A DNA stretch of 26,525 nucleotides from a virus. The notes beneath the pieces are model-generated. The model had not been told where the DNA came from, ran no database searches, and was given only the letters and a program-made list of their open reading frames with translations. The stretch lies in the IMG/VR virus record IMGVR_UViG_3300042939_000177, positions 1 to 26,525 of that record; one strand, given 5' to 3'. Made by a program: the position numbers and the translations under genes. This document shows, in pieces, positions 1 to 4,740 of this stretch (the first letter of the stretch is position 1; the number at the start of each line of letters is the position of its first letter).

Positions 1-183
1 TTCATCTACTAAATCCATTAAGGTTTCAGTAGCCAAGTTAGTCATTCGACTCAGCTCTCCCCATCCGCAAACCGGATAGAAGAATTGCTGGCCGTCTTCT
101 GACTTCCTTATTACCTCGAACCAATGGTCTTTATATTGCAAAATGTAACTTCCAGAATCGGAAATTACTTCAATTACCCTCAT
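1..183 (-). CDS. Hypothetical protein, 3' end cut by window edge
   Basis: This is an open frame of 61 codons read leftward from an ATG at 183-181 and leaving the window without a stop. An AAGGAGG box lies three bases upstream of the ATG, so the start is well supported. The visible part begins MRVIEVISDSGSYILQYK and continues with a mix of beta-prone and helical residues; it shows no signal peptide, membrane segment or motif that I recognise. It follows the transglycosylase gene by 16 bases in the same direction, so it belongs to the same leftward operon and comes after the lysis genes. I cannot assign a function. Confidence 0.7.
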   Translation of the reverse strand, partial: MRVIEVISDSGSYILQYKDHWFEVIRKSEDGQQFFYPVCGWGELSRMTNLATETLMDLVDE

Positions 184-199
184 TTTACCTCCTTAGTTT

Positions 200-676
200 C
201 TACCTTATCACGCTAGCTAGTGCGATTACCTTAGAAGCATACTTCTGCCCCTCAGCACACCGCACACGCCCGCAGTTGTACACCGTTAGCGCCTTATGCA
301 GGTCGCCATGCTGATCCAGCTCTTCTCTTAGAATTTGCGCTCCACACCTTACGTTGAACGTCGCATCCCAAAGTTTGCTAGCATCCGGTAAGCCACACCT
401 AGAGGCATTAAACGGCATAATTTGAGCTATGCCCCTTGCCCCTACCTTAGATATAGCTTTTGGATTATATGCGCTCTCAACCCGCACCAGAGCCTTTAAA
501 ACGCTACGCCGTAGCCCGTAAGCATCGGCGGCACGTTCGACCTCAGCCTCCAGCACTCGTTTTGAAGCATCGACTGGCCGTTTTAGTACCCTACTCCCGT
601 GGTAAACCGCAGTTTCAGGCACTAAAACGCACCAGCCGAGCACTAAAAATCCGGAGATTATTAGCGCTTCCCTCAT
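200..676 (-). CDS. Lytic transglycosylase with N-terminal membrane anchor (endolysin candidate)
   Basis: A 158-aa protein of the SLT/lysozyme-like fold. Residues 5-20 are a hydrophobic stretch (LIISGFLVLGWCVLVP) acting as signal peptide or signal-anchor. The catalytic domain starts near residue 45, with the presumed catalytic Glu67 in RVESAYNPKA, followed by the typical GARGIAQIMP loop and a YNCG...QKYASKV C-terminal block. The family cleaves the MurNAc-GlcNAc bond of peptidoglycan with 1,6-anhydro product. Its start ATG (676-674) overlaps the stop of the upstream holin candidate in an ATGA, which indicates translational coupling. The uncleaved-looking anchor makes a SAR-type endolysin possible. 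Two extra cysteine pairs in the domain could form disulfides. Because it lies in a lysis cassette away from the virion genes, I read it as the host-lysis enzyme, distinct from the transglycosylase domain at 25 kb. Confidence 0.88.
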   Translation of the reverse strand: MREALIISGFLVLGWCVLVPETAVYHGSRVLKRPVDASKRVLEAEVERAADAYGLRRSVLKALVRVESAYNPKAISKVGARGIAQIMPFNASRCGLPDASKLWDATFNVRCGAQILREELDQHGDLHKALTVYNCGRVRCAEGQKYASKVIALASVIR

Positions 677-834
677 TTTCTTCTTACCTGTGCTGTGATA
701 GCCGCTGGATCATCTCCGAGCACATACACTTTAAACCCAACAAAGCACGTCACCACACCAACGAAAAAAGCAACATGCAGCAAGGTTACAGCAACACCAG
801 TCAACGTAAACAATAGGTTTTTAATCGTTTGCAT
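673..834 (-). CDS. Small holin candidate, 53 aa
   Basis: The gene has a GGAGG box nine bases before the ATG at 834-832. The product starts MQTIKNLLFTLTGVAVTL and is dominated by an uninterrupted hydrophobic stretch, roughly residues 7-39, long enough for one long or two short membrane helices. It ends in a polar tail with VRRK at the terminus. Small size, a membrane core, a basic C-terminus and a 4-base overlap with the downstream peptidoglycan hydrolase are the usual signs of a holin, which forms inner-membrane lesions at the time of lysis. It follows the lipoprotein stop by one base. I recognise no specific holin family, so the call rests on topology and position. A small membrane regulator of lysis (antiholin) is the main alternative. 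Confidence 0.68.
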   Translation of the reverse strand: MQTIKNLLFTLTGVAVTLLHVAFFVGVVTCFVGFKVYVLGDDPAAITAQVRRK

Positions 835-835
835 G

Positions 836-1015
836 TTACTTAGCCTCCAGCTCTGTTACTTCGTTACAATTTTCCCAAAGGTAGCATTTCAAAGGTACAT
901 TATGAGTTCTCTGTGACTCTTGTTTCTCATCAACACGAGTAACCCAAAGCTTTCCGCCCATCTCAATGCCAGTGCAGCCCGACAAGAACACAACAACAGC
1001 AATTAGTATTTTCAT
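836..1015 (-). CDS. Small lipoprotein in lysis cassette (possible o-spanin)
   Basis: A 59-aa product with a lipoprotein signal: MKILIAVVVFLSGC, with lipobox L-S-G-C and the acylated Cys at residue 14. The mature part is 46 residues, polar, with two further cysteines (KCYLWENC). An AAGGAG box precedes the ATG at 1015-1013 and the stop lies one base before the holin candidate start, so the gene is part of the lysis cassette. Outer-membrane spanins (Rz1-like) are small lipoproteins encoded next to holin and endolysin, which fits. However, this protein is not proline-rich like Rz1, and no obvious inner-membrane spanin with a coiled coil is visible. The other reasonable reading is a superinfection-exclusion lipoprotein. 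Confidence 0.7.
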   Translation of the reverse strand: MKILIAVVVFLSGCTGIEMGGKLWVTRVDEKQESQRTHNVPLKCYLWENCNEVTELEAK

Positions 1016-1097
1016 TTTTATTCTCCTTAGTTAACTTAACCATTAGCGATTAAGCATCGAATGGCAGTCTCTCACCCTGCCACTCTGTGCTTACCCC

Positions 1098-1421
1098 CTA
1101 CCAGTCACTAAGCCCCGTCATTGGCCTGCCTAGCCCGTCATTAGGTACAACCCTTTGAACAGTCTCAGAGCCGGTTAAATCCCTATCAAATAGGCTCCTA
1201 ACTGGCCTGGTAGTTGTTACAATGCTGTAACCAGTACCCCACACGCCGTTATCCGACGGAACGGGTAACACTGGCTGAACAGGTATCCCAACCGGCGCAC
1301 TAGCCGCTTTTGCTCTATCCTCAGCTATCCAACCCTCAACGATTTCCATCATCTCGTCGTTAGTTTGACCGACTGCTATAGTCGGCACCAACACCAATAG
1401 ACTTAATGTTAATTTAACCAT
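1098..1421 (-). CDS. Exported hypothetical protein
   Basis: A 107-aa product with a clear N-terminal secretion signal (MVKLTLSLLVLVPTIAVGQ), probably cleaved after about residue 16-18, with no lipobox. The mature portion has a short acidic helix (roughly residues 20-40), then a proline/valine-rich linker (VGIPVQPVLPVPSD) and a C-terminal part without recognisable motif. A GGAG box precedes the ATG. It overlaps the 3' end of the upstream 59-aa gene by 13 bases. Being exported and placed just before the lysis cassette, it may act in the periplasm, but I see nothing that identifies an enzyme or spanin. Confidence 0.72.
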   Translation of the reverse strand: MVKLTLSLLVLVPTIAVGQTNDEMMEIVEGWIAEDRAKAASAPVGIPVQPVLPVPSDNGVWGTGYSIVTTTRPVRSLFDRDLTGSETVQRVVPNDGLGRPMTGLSDW

Positions 1422-1588
1422 GTTATTTCTCCACTGTTTTTCACTTTATAGCCAACTAAAATCCTGGATTGCGTAACGTACATCGCCGCTGTTGGTGCCA
1501 TATACGCCCACCACAAAACCGCCTTCTTACTGTTTACTGTTTCATAATTTATTGAGCCGTTTTCGTGCTCAAATTGTATTTCATACAT
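1409..1588 (-). CDS. Hypothetical small protein, 59 aa
   Basis: A gene shorter than 60 codons with a very strong start: GGAGG in GAGGAGGATTAG, where the SD overlaps the stop of the previous gene, eight bases before ATG 1588-1586. The product begins MYEIQFEHENGSINYETV and has a central apolar segment (AVLWWAYMAPTAAMYV, about residues 23-38) followed by a short beta-prone tail. The apolar segment is short for a membrane helix, so a small soluble fold is equally likely. The 3' end overlaps the exported-protein gene by 13 bases. Function unknown. Confidence 0.62.
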   Translation of the reverse strand: MYEIQFEHENGSINYETVNSKKAVLWWAYMAPTAAMYVTQSRILVGYKVKNSGEITWLN

Positions 1589-1591
1589 TGT

Positions 1592-1768
1592 CTAATCCTC
1601 CTCAGCCGCTTTTTTGATTGAATTATCCTTAACTGTATCGATTAACCTATCAACGTAATCCCCAAAAATGTCGTCGCTGGCAACCTCTCGCAAAGCTTCG
1701 TCGATAGTCATGCCAGCGCCGATCAAGAGCATCATGCGCCTGGCAAACCGTTCTCTAATGCTTTCCAT
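1592..1768 (-). CDS. Hypothetical helical protein, 58 aa
   Basis: I choose the ATG at 1768-1766 because an AAGGAGG box lies nine bases upstream; the frame is open further upstream but that part overlaps the preceding gene and lacks a start with SD. The product, beginning MESIRERFARRMMLLIGAG, is strongly helical and charged, with an acidic C-terminus (KKAAEED). The segment GMTIDEALREVASDD looks like a short helix-turn-helix-like hairpin but is not diagnostic. It begins one base after the stop of the 166-aa gene, and its initiation leader is nearly identical to that gene's leader. Function unknown. Confidence 0.65.
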   Translation of the reverse strand: MESIRERFARRMMLLIGAGMTIDEALREVASDDIFGDYVDRLIDTVKDNSIKKAAEED

Positions 1769-1789
1769 CTTATTTAGCCTCCTTAAACG
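1766..1789 (-). repeat. Repeated translation-initiation leader, copy 1
   Basis: On the minus strand TTAAGGAGGCTAAATAAG precedes ATGGAAAG. It is nearly identical to the leader at 2268-2289 (TAAGGAGGATAAATAAG, then ATGGAAAA). Two genes of this operon therefore share one initiation cassette of about 22 bases. Confidence 0.6.
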
Positions 1790-2270
1790 TACCATTAGCC
1801 AACTTGACATATACCGACCAAGTAAGGCTTTCGAGATTGTGCATACTTTCATATTCGTTAGAGCCGTTTGCCTTTTCCCATGATAGTACTAAGGCACCAT
1901 TTTGGGCATAATAGGCAACTGCTCCGTATATGTCGGCGCAATTGTCATTAATTGCATCCAATTTCTGTTTAATCTCTTCTTTTAATTGCTGGAATTTCTC
2001 GCTTTTGGAATGTTCCCGCTCAGTGTCGTGATCGTACTCAACAAAAACGTAGAGGTTACCCCCTGCTAGTATTTCTCCTGAGTATTCGCAACGGTCTATT
2101 TTCTGATAGTCGTACGCAATTTGCTTAACTACTTCCAGATCAATGCTGAGATCCTTTACTCGGCAATTGATCGAATTGTAATCGCCTCGGCAACTAACCT
2201 GCTTATTGGTAATACCAATCGCTTTTAATTTTGCCGCTATTTCTTGTGCTTTTGTTTTCCTCTTTTCCAT
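1770..2270 (-). CDS. Hypothetical protein, possible LPD29-type domain
   Basis: A 166-aa protein with an AAGGAGG box before ATG 2270-2268. The N-terminal half has a helix (residues 5-18) followed by VSCRGDYNSINCRVKDLSID and later GEILAGGNLYVFVEYD. That pattern (CRGDYNSINxxVKDL ... GNxYVFVEYD) reminds me of the LPD29 family of large polyvalent protein-associated domains found in phages and mobile elements, though I cannot verify this by search. The middle (about residues 78-105) is a charged helix. The C-terminal part, with YYAQNGALVLSWEKANGSN, may be a separate small beta domain. It is the largest gene of the leftward hypothetical cluster. No catalytic motif is visible. Confidence 0.72.
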   Translation of the reverse strand: MEKRKTKAQEIAAKLKAIGITNKQVSCRGDYNSINCRVKDLSIDLEVVKQIAYDYQKIDRCEYSGEILAGGNLYVFVEYDHDTEREHSKSEKFQQLKEEIKQKLDAINDNCADIYGAVAYYAQNGALVLSWEKANGSNEYESMHNLESLTWSVYVKLANGTFKEAK

Positions 2271-2289
2271 CTTATTTATCCTCCTTAGT
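2268..2289 (-). repeat. Repeated translation-initiation leader, copy 2
   Basis: Partner of the copy at 1766-1789; one substitution within the SD-to-ATG interval. The TAA inside the leader is also the stop codon of the frameshifted gene. Confidence 0.6.
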
Positions 2290-2499
2290 AGTTTCCTAGT
2301 TTAAACTCTCCAATCATCTCCAATGCCATTACCTCCGCAAGTTTGAGCCTATCCGATTTGGGAAACAGGTACTTTACAGCATCGGTCATTGTTCCAAACT
2401 CTAATAAATATTGTTTAGCCGCTGGTAGTAAGCAGTACCTATCAAGATATGCGATAGCTCGGTTTTATCGGCTACCCCTTGGGATAGCCTGTAAATCAT
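2285..2499 (-). pseudogene. Frameshifted small gene (about 71 codons if repaired)
   Basis: Two reading frames join into one plausible protein. From ATG 2499-2497 the frame reads MIYRLSQGVADK, then runs into a stop after 32 codons. The alternate frame is open from 2464 down to a TAA at 2287-2285 and reads RAIAYLDRYCLLPAAKQYLL and onward to GEFKLGNY, a well-behaved helical sequence with no start codon before ATG 2389. Adding one A to the AAAA run at 2466-2463 (minus strand) would fuse the two. The stop overlaps the SD of the next gene (TAAGGAGG), the usual arrangement in this operon, which supports a real 3' end. Either a sequencing or assembly error in a short homopolymer, a real inactivating deletion, or a shorter gene starting at ATG 2389. 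The upstream ATG lacks a good SD. Confidence 0.5.
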
Positions 2500-2505
2500 A
2501 ACAAT

Positions 2506-2709
2506 CTATTTGTTTTTAGAGCTCTTATTCGCCTTAATGCAGTAATAAGTCTCGTATTCTTTACCTTGCTTACCAACCTCACGTTCGTTAGGCTGTTCAA
2601 GCCTAATCGTATATTTATACTTAAACCCTGTTGGCTTGCTACGGTCAGTTACAATGCCCCAACCTAGTCCAAAATATACCTGGTCGCCTACTTTAATAGT
2701 CCTACTCAT
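2506..2709 (-). CDS. Small SH3/KOW-like hypothetical protein
   Basis: A 67-aa basic protein starting MSRTIKVGDQVYFGLGWGIV, with AGGGG as SD before ATG 2709-2707. The VGDQVYFGLGWGIVTDR stretch has the glycine/valine spacing of a small SH3-like or KOW-like beta barrel, and the C-terminus is a lysine-rich tail. Such domains bind nucleic acid or protein, but the resemblance is only structural. A conserved intergenic block upstream is shared with the gene starting at 3296. Function unknown. Confidence 0.6.
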   Translation of the reverse strand: MSRTIKVGDQVYFGLGWGIVTDRSKPTGFKYKYTIRLEQPNEREVGKQGKEYETYYCIKANKSSKNK

Positions 2710-2746
2710 GATTATTCCCCTAGTTGCTAGCGTTATTGCTAGTTAA
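2707..2746 (-). repeat. Repeated intergenic block, copy 1
   Basis: The plus strand reads CATGATTATTC, CCCTAGT, GCTAGC and then GCTAGT. The same order of elements occurs at 3294-3335. The block holds the SD of the 67-aa gene (AGGGG) and a pair of GCTAG boxes that can form a small hairpin. Confidence 0.5.
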
Positions 2747-2748
2747 GA

Positions 2749-2773
2749 GATAGCTGGTATTGCACCAGCTATC
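2749..2773 (-). repeat. Perfect 10-bp inverted repeat (RNA hairpin)
   Basis: GATAGCTGGT and ACCAGCTATC flank a 5-base loop in the gap between the 49-aa gene and the 67-aa gene. On the transcribed (minus) strand it is followed by TCTTAACT, with no T run, so it is not a classical intrinsic terminator. It may stabilise or attenuate the leftward message. Confidence 0.6.
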
Positions 2774-2780
2774 GATTTAA

Positions 2781-2930
2781 CTAACAAGTCGCTAGATACT
2801 GCTTAAACAGCTTAATGGCCTCCCGCTTAGTGTAGCCAAGATACTGTTTGCGTATATAATCTTCACCGATAATGGCTGATAACTCATAAGCACCCTGGAA
2901 TGTTTTACGAATCATTATCTTAACTTTCAT
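2781..2930 (-). CDS. Hypothetical small protein, 49 aa
   Basis: The ATG at 2930-2928 lies one base after the stop of the 57-aa gene, with a weak GAGAG upstream, so translation is probably coupled. The product is basic, begins MKVKIMIRKTFQGAYEL, and ends with the segment YLGYTKREAIKLFKQYL. The GYTKREAIKxF pattern is one I have seen at the C-terminus of many short uncharacterised phage proteins, which supports it being a real gene. Function unknown. Confidence 0.6.
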   Translation of the reverse strand: MKVKIMIRKTFQGAYELSAIIGEDYIRKQYLGYTKREAIKLFKQYLATC

Positions 2931-2931
2931 G

Positions 2932-3105
2932 CTAGCACTCTCTAATATCTAATATCTCAACCACTGCGCCAGTTACCGCAATAAATTGACCGTTTTGATC
3001 ATGTAAATTTACAGTTACAGTATCGCCTACCGCCGGCGCTGTATCTGCACGATACTCGCCAGTGGTAAATCCGTTATTGTTTTGTATTGCTAATGTATAA
3101 AGCAT
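2932..3105 (-). CDS. Hypothetical small protein, 57 aa
   Basis: The frame starts at ATG 3105-3103, two bases after the stop of the upstream 62-aa gene, with GAGGG as SD inside the end of that gene. The product (MLYTLAIQNNNGFTTGEYRA...) is acidic and beta-prone, with alternating hydrophobic residues such as GDTVTVNLHDQNGQFIAVTG, and resembles a small beta-barrel. No family is recognised. Confidence 0.6.
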   Translation of the reverse strand: MLYTLAIQNNNGFTTGEYRADTAPAVGDTVTVNLHDQNGQFIAVTGAVVEILDIREC

Positions 3106-3107
3106 GA

Positions 3108-3296
3108 TTACTTACCCTCGCTGATAGACTTGATGTAATCTGCTACTTGCTCGTACGTATCGGCAGAAACAATCGGTGTCCAGATATCGCCTGTCTCAAC
3201 GCCACAATAGTCAGCTTGATAGCCGCCGCTTGTCTTGATTATATCGAAACCATTGATATCAAGCTTAATGCTAAATGTTTGCAAGGTTCGTATCAT
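3108..3296 (-). CDS. Hypothetical small protein, first gene of leftward operon
   Basis: A 62-aa product, MIRTLQTFSIKLDINGFDII..., with AGGGAG as SD before ATG 3296-3294. It looks like a small alpha/beta protein: an N-terminal pair of strands and a C-terminal helix (DTYEQVADYIKSI). It is the first gene after the predicted leftward promoter and is the head of a string of small genes that ends with the lysis cassette. Function unknown. Confidence 0.65.
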   Translation of the reverse strand: MIRTLQTFSIKLDINGFDIIKTSGGYQADYCGVETGDIWTPIVSADTYEQVADYIKSISEGK

Positions 3297-3335
3297 GATT
3301 ATTCTCCCTAGTGTGGCTAGCTTAATTGCTAGCTA
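3294..3335 (-). repeat. Repeated intergenic block, copy 2
   Basis: Partner of the block at 2707-2746, upstream of the 62-aa gene. It contains CATGATTATTC, CCCTAGT and two GCTAGC boxes separated by six bases. Here it lies just downstream of the predicted leftward promoter, so it forms the 5' leader of the operon. Confidence 0.5.
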
Positions 3336-3342
3336 TACTTAT

Positions 3343-3369
3343 ATAGTACTGTACTATGACTCATAGTAC
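3343..3369. promoter_or_regulatory. Palindromic operator in leftward promoter
   Basis: GTACTATGACTCATAGTAC at 3351-3369 is a perfect palindrome with 9-base arms around a single C. A further ATAGTAC half-site at 3343-3349 makes a second palindrome with GTACTAT 3351-3357. Three half-sites therefore lie between and over the -10 and -35 of the predicted leftward promoter, the expected layout of a repressor-binding region. Confidence 0.65.
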
Positions 3370-3371
3370 AA
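3343..3371 (-). promoter_or_regulatory. Predicted leftward promoter
   Basis: Reading the minus strand, TTGTAC (-35, plus-strand positions 3366-3371) and TACTAT (-10, 3343-3348) are separated by exactly 17 bases. The hexamers match the sigma-70 consensus only partly (3/6 and 4/6), but position and spacing fit the leftward operon that starts at 3296. A perfect palindrome fills the spacer, so regulation by a repressor is expected. Confidence 0.5.
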
Positions 3372-3411
3372 TATAAAAGATGCACAAAACAACAAAAGAA
3401 AGTAAAATACA

Positions 3412-3455
3412 ACTACGCAAGATTTTGCATAGCACTACGCAAGATTTTGCATAGT
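3412..3455. promoter_or_regulatory. Two tandem near-palindromic operators before the HTH gene
   Basis: A 21-base sequence is repeated exactly at 3412-3432 and 3434-3454, so the copies are 22 bp apart (two helical turns, same face). Each is a near-palindrome with arms ACTAcGCAA and TTGCaTAGT around GATT, the outermost base pairing only in the second copy. The pair ends 16 bases before the regulator start codon, which suggests autoregulation. A weak -10-like TAAAAT at 3403-3408 would place the transcription start on the first copy. Confidence 0.7.
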
Positions 3456-3470
3456 TGGGATAAGTAGCAA

Positions 3471-3761
3471 ATGAATTCGGCATCCTTGCAAGTGACTAGA
3501 CTGAAAGTAGCAGACAAATGGGGAGTAGGATCGTATAAGCACCTATCGCCATGGCCTAAAGGTAATCTATATAGATACGTACGGCGTAGTATGGGACTTA
3601 GTCAAAGTAAGATAGCAGATATCTTCGGATGCAGTCTTAAAGCTTGGAAGTATAGAGAGAGTACTAACAGACACTTATGCATCGCTGAAATACTCGCCTT
3701 GCACGAGCTATCAGGTCTCACGGATTCCGAGTTTATGAAATTGCTGAATGATATCGCATAG
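3471..3761 (+). CDS. Helix-turn-helix transcriptional regulator
   Basis: A 96-aa protein whose C-terminal two-thirds (about residues 31-95) is a compact helical DNA-binding domain. The helix-turn-helix reads SQSKIADIFGCSLKAWKYRE, with the expected Ala and Gly positions of an XRE/Cro-type motif. It is followed by two helices ending SEFMKLLNDIA. The N-terminal 30 residues are basic and have no motif. The ATG has only a weak SD (GGGA). It is the only plus-strand gene in the control region and sits between the leftward small-gene operon and the rightward structural operon, directly downstream of two tandem near-palindromes it probably binds. I infer a phage repressor or late-switch regulator; nothing shows whether it governs lysogeny. 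Confidence 0.8.
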   Translation: MNSASLQVTRLKVADKWGVGSYKHLSPWPKGNLYRYVRRSMGLSQSKIADIFGCSLKAWKYRESTNRHLCIAEILALHELSGLTDSEFMKLLNDIA

Positions 3762-3773
3762 TTGCATGGTTAC

Positions 3774-3789
3774 TAGTATTAGAATACTA
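3774..3789. repeat. Perfect 16-bp palindrome downstream of regulator
   Basis: TAGTATT and AATACTA flank AG just after the regulator stop codon. There is no following T run and the arms are AT-rich, so an operator is more likely than a terminator. The surrounding 192-base gap (3762-3953) otherwise holds only a candidate promoter. Confidence 0.45.
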
Positions 3790-3892
3790 ATTAACTAACA
3801 TAGAAACCAAGTCTAAACCTGGTGTAACTACTTGAAAACACTAGCCAGAAAAACCAAAACCAAACACAATTCGAAAACAGAGCGGGTACCGG

Positions 3893-3922
3893 TTAAGTAT
3901 ATATCCCTATACATGCTAAAAT
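3893..3922 (+). promoter_or_regulatory. Candidate late promoter for the terminase/structural operon
   Basis: TTAAGT (3893-3898) and TAAAAT (3917-3922) are 18 bases apart, and the -10 is preceded by TG in TGCTAAAAT, an extended -10. It lies 31 bases upstream of the terS start codon, which has its own SD (GGAG at 3943-3946). It is the best promoter-like sequence in the 192-base gap. Confidence 0.45.
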
Positions 3923-3953
3923 TTTCCAAACTTGTTTAAAACGGAGTTCTACA

Positions 3954-4385
3954 ATGTCAGATGATGAAAATATAAAAAATCCTGAAATTGAGGTTTTGCC
4001 ACCTGTATTGAGGGCGAAGCCGCATTTACCGAATCATGTTAGGGATGAACAGTTAGCGTTACAGATACGGGACATGGGCAAGGTAGGGCTGACTAAGACG
4101 CAAGCGGCTAACTGTGCCAGGATTAGTACTTATGTATTGGATAAGTATTATTTAGAGGATTACATGCAGGGTGTGAGTGGGATGCAGCGGGGTTTAGCGT
4201 CTGTGGCTGTGTCTGAGGCTATGAATGGGAATACGCCGATATTGTTGCATTTGTTAAAGACTAGGTTAGGTTGGAGTGAGCAGCAGGTGATCGAGCACAT
4301 AGGCGAGGTGCGAGCAGTAGTTTCTAATAAGCCATTATCTAAGGAGGAATTTATACAGAAGTATCTAGCAAAGGATGAGGAATAA
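3954..4385 (+). CDS. terS: Terminase small subunit
   Basis: A 143-aa acidic-to-neutral protein at the canonical place just before the large terminase. Residues about 40-66 form a helix-turn-helix (GLTKTQAANCARISTYVLDK), followed by a helical oligomerisation region. It carries the LLHLLKTRLGWSEQQ segment typical of small terminase subunits, where it precedes the C-terminal arm that contacts the large subunit. The subunit recognises the packaging site and recruits the motor. The start has GGAG eight bases upstream. Unusually, two zinc-ribbon genes separate it from terL. Recognition is by motif and position, not by search. Confidence 0.8.
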   Translation: MSDDENIKNPEIEVLPPVLRAKPHLPNHVRDEQLALQIRDMGKVGLTKTQAANCARISTYVLDKYYLEDYMQGVSGMQRGLASVAVSEAMNGNTPILLHLLKTRLGWSEQQVIEHIGEVRAVVSNKPLSKEEFIQKYLAKDEE

Positions 4386-4389
4386 TTTT

Positions 4390-4428
4390 ACCCTCCCCCT
4401 GGGGGGAAAGAGGGGGTGGAGGTAGGGG
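4390..4428 (+). other. C-tract/G-tract leader overlapping an SD
   Basis: CCCTCCCCCT is followed directly by G6, G5, GGAGG and G4 runs, ending at the ATG at 4429. The C run can pair with several of the G runs, including the ones around the SD at 4418-4422, so the element could mask or expose ribosome binding. Multiple G runs could also form a quadruplex. Confidence 0.45.
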
Positions 4429-4740
4429 ATGCTCAGGGAGCTGAATGATAATAGAGCTTTGCTTAACGCAACATTCATGGGGTTAAGAGGTGAGTTCCTA
4501 GGGGTATTAGGGGGCAGATTTTTTACCTTGTCAAGACCCTTTTTTTGCATGAAAAAAAAAGTTCAATATTATCAATGTAGTAAATGCTGTTATATTTCTG
4601 TCATAGGTGACCAAACATGGTTTGAGTGTGGAAATCGGCATTGTCGGCGCAAGTTGAGTATTGAGTATTGCAAGGTGAGTAAACGGGTATATGAGGGTGT
4701 ATGGGGATTGAGCACGGGTACAAGGAAGAGGAGAGGTTAG
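4429..4740 (+). CDS. Zinc-ribbon protein 1 (between terS and terL)
   Basis: From ATG 4429 (GGAGG six bases upstream) the product is 103 aa. A second ATG at 4549 would give a 63-aa protein consisting of the zinc ribbon alone, but it has no SD, so I keep the longer form. The ribbon is YYQCSKCCYI ... FECGNRHC, i.e. C-x2-C, 13-14 residues, C-x4-C, followed by a basic tail (TGTRKRRG). The first 40 residues look uncharacteristic and may be partly leader. The pattern resembles the second zinc ribbon at 4740 and, more distantly, Ogr/Delta-type phage regulators. An A9 run directly after ATG 4549 could cause slippage. Confidence 0.62.
   Translation: MLRELNDNRALLNATFMGLRGEFLGVLGGRFFTLSRPFFCMKKKVQYYQCSKCCYISVIGDQTWFECGNRHCRRKLSIEYCKVSKRVYEGVWGLSTGTRKRRG

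Noticed and set aside
460-916. Plus-strand frames opposite the lysis genes (118 and 73 codons)
   Set aside because: They lie antisense to genes with good SDs and clear motifs, have no SD of their own and no protein-like character.
1026-1046. A second ATG reading MVKLTKEN, echoing the MVKLTLS start of the exported protein
   Set aside because: The frame overlaps the lipoprotein start in another phase and ends quickly with a cysteine run; the similarity covers only about a dozen bases and looks like chance.
1062-1082. TGGCAG/CTGCCA inverted repeat in the gap before the lipoprotein gene
   Set aside because: Only six pairs with a nine-base loop and no T run; too weak to call a terminator.
2463-2466. 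Programmed -1 frameshift as explanation of the split small gene
   Set aside because: The local codons GAT AAA ACC do not form a slippery heptamer, and re-pairing would put a stop-like triplet in the P site; a homopolymer indel is simpler.
3774-3789. Palindrome after the regulator as a transcription terminator
   Set aside because: The arms are AT-rich and no T run follows, so it is listed as a repeat or possible operator only.
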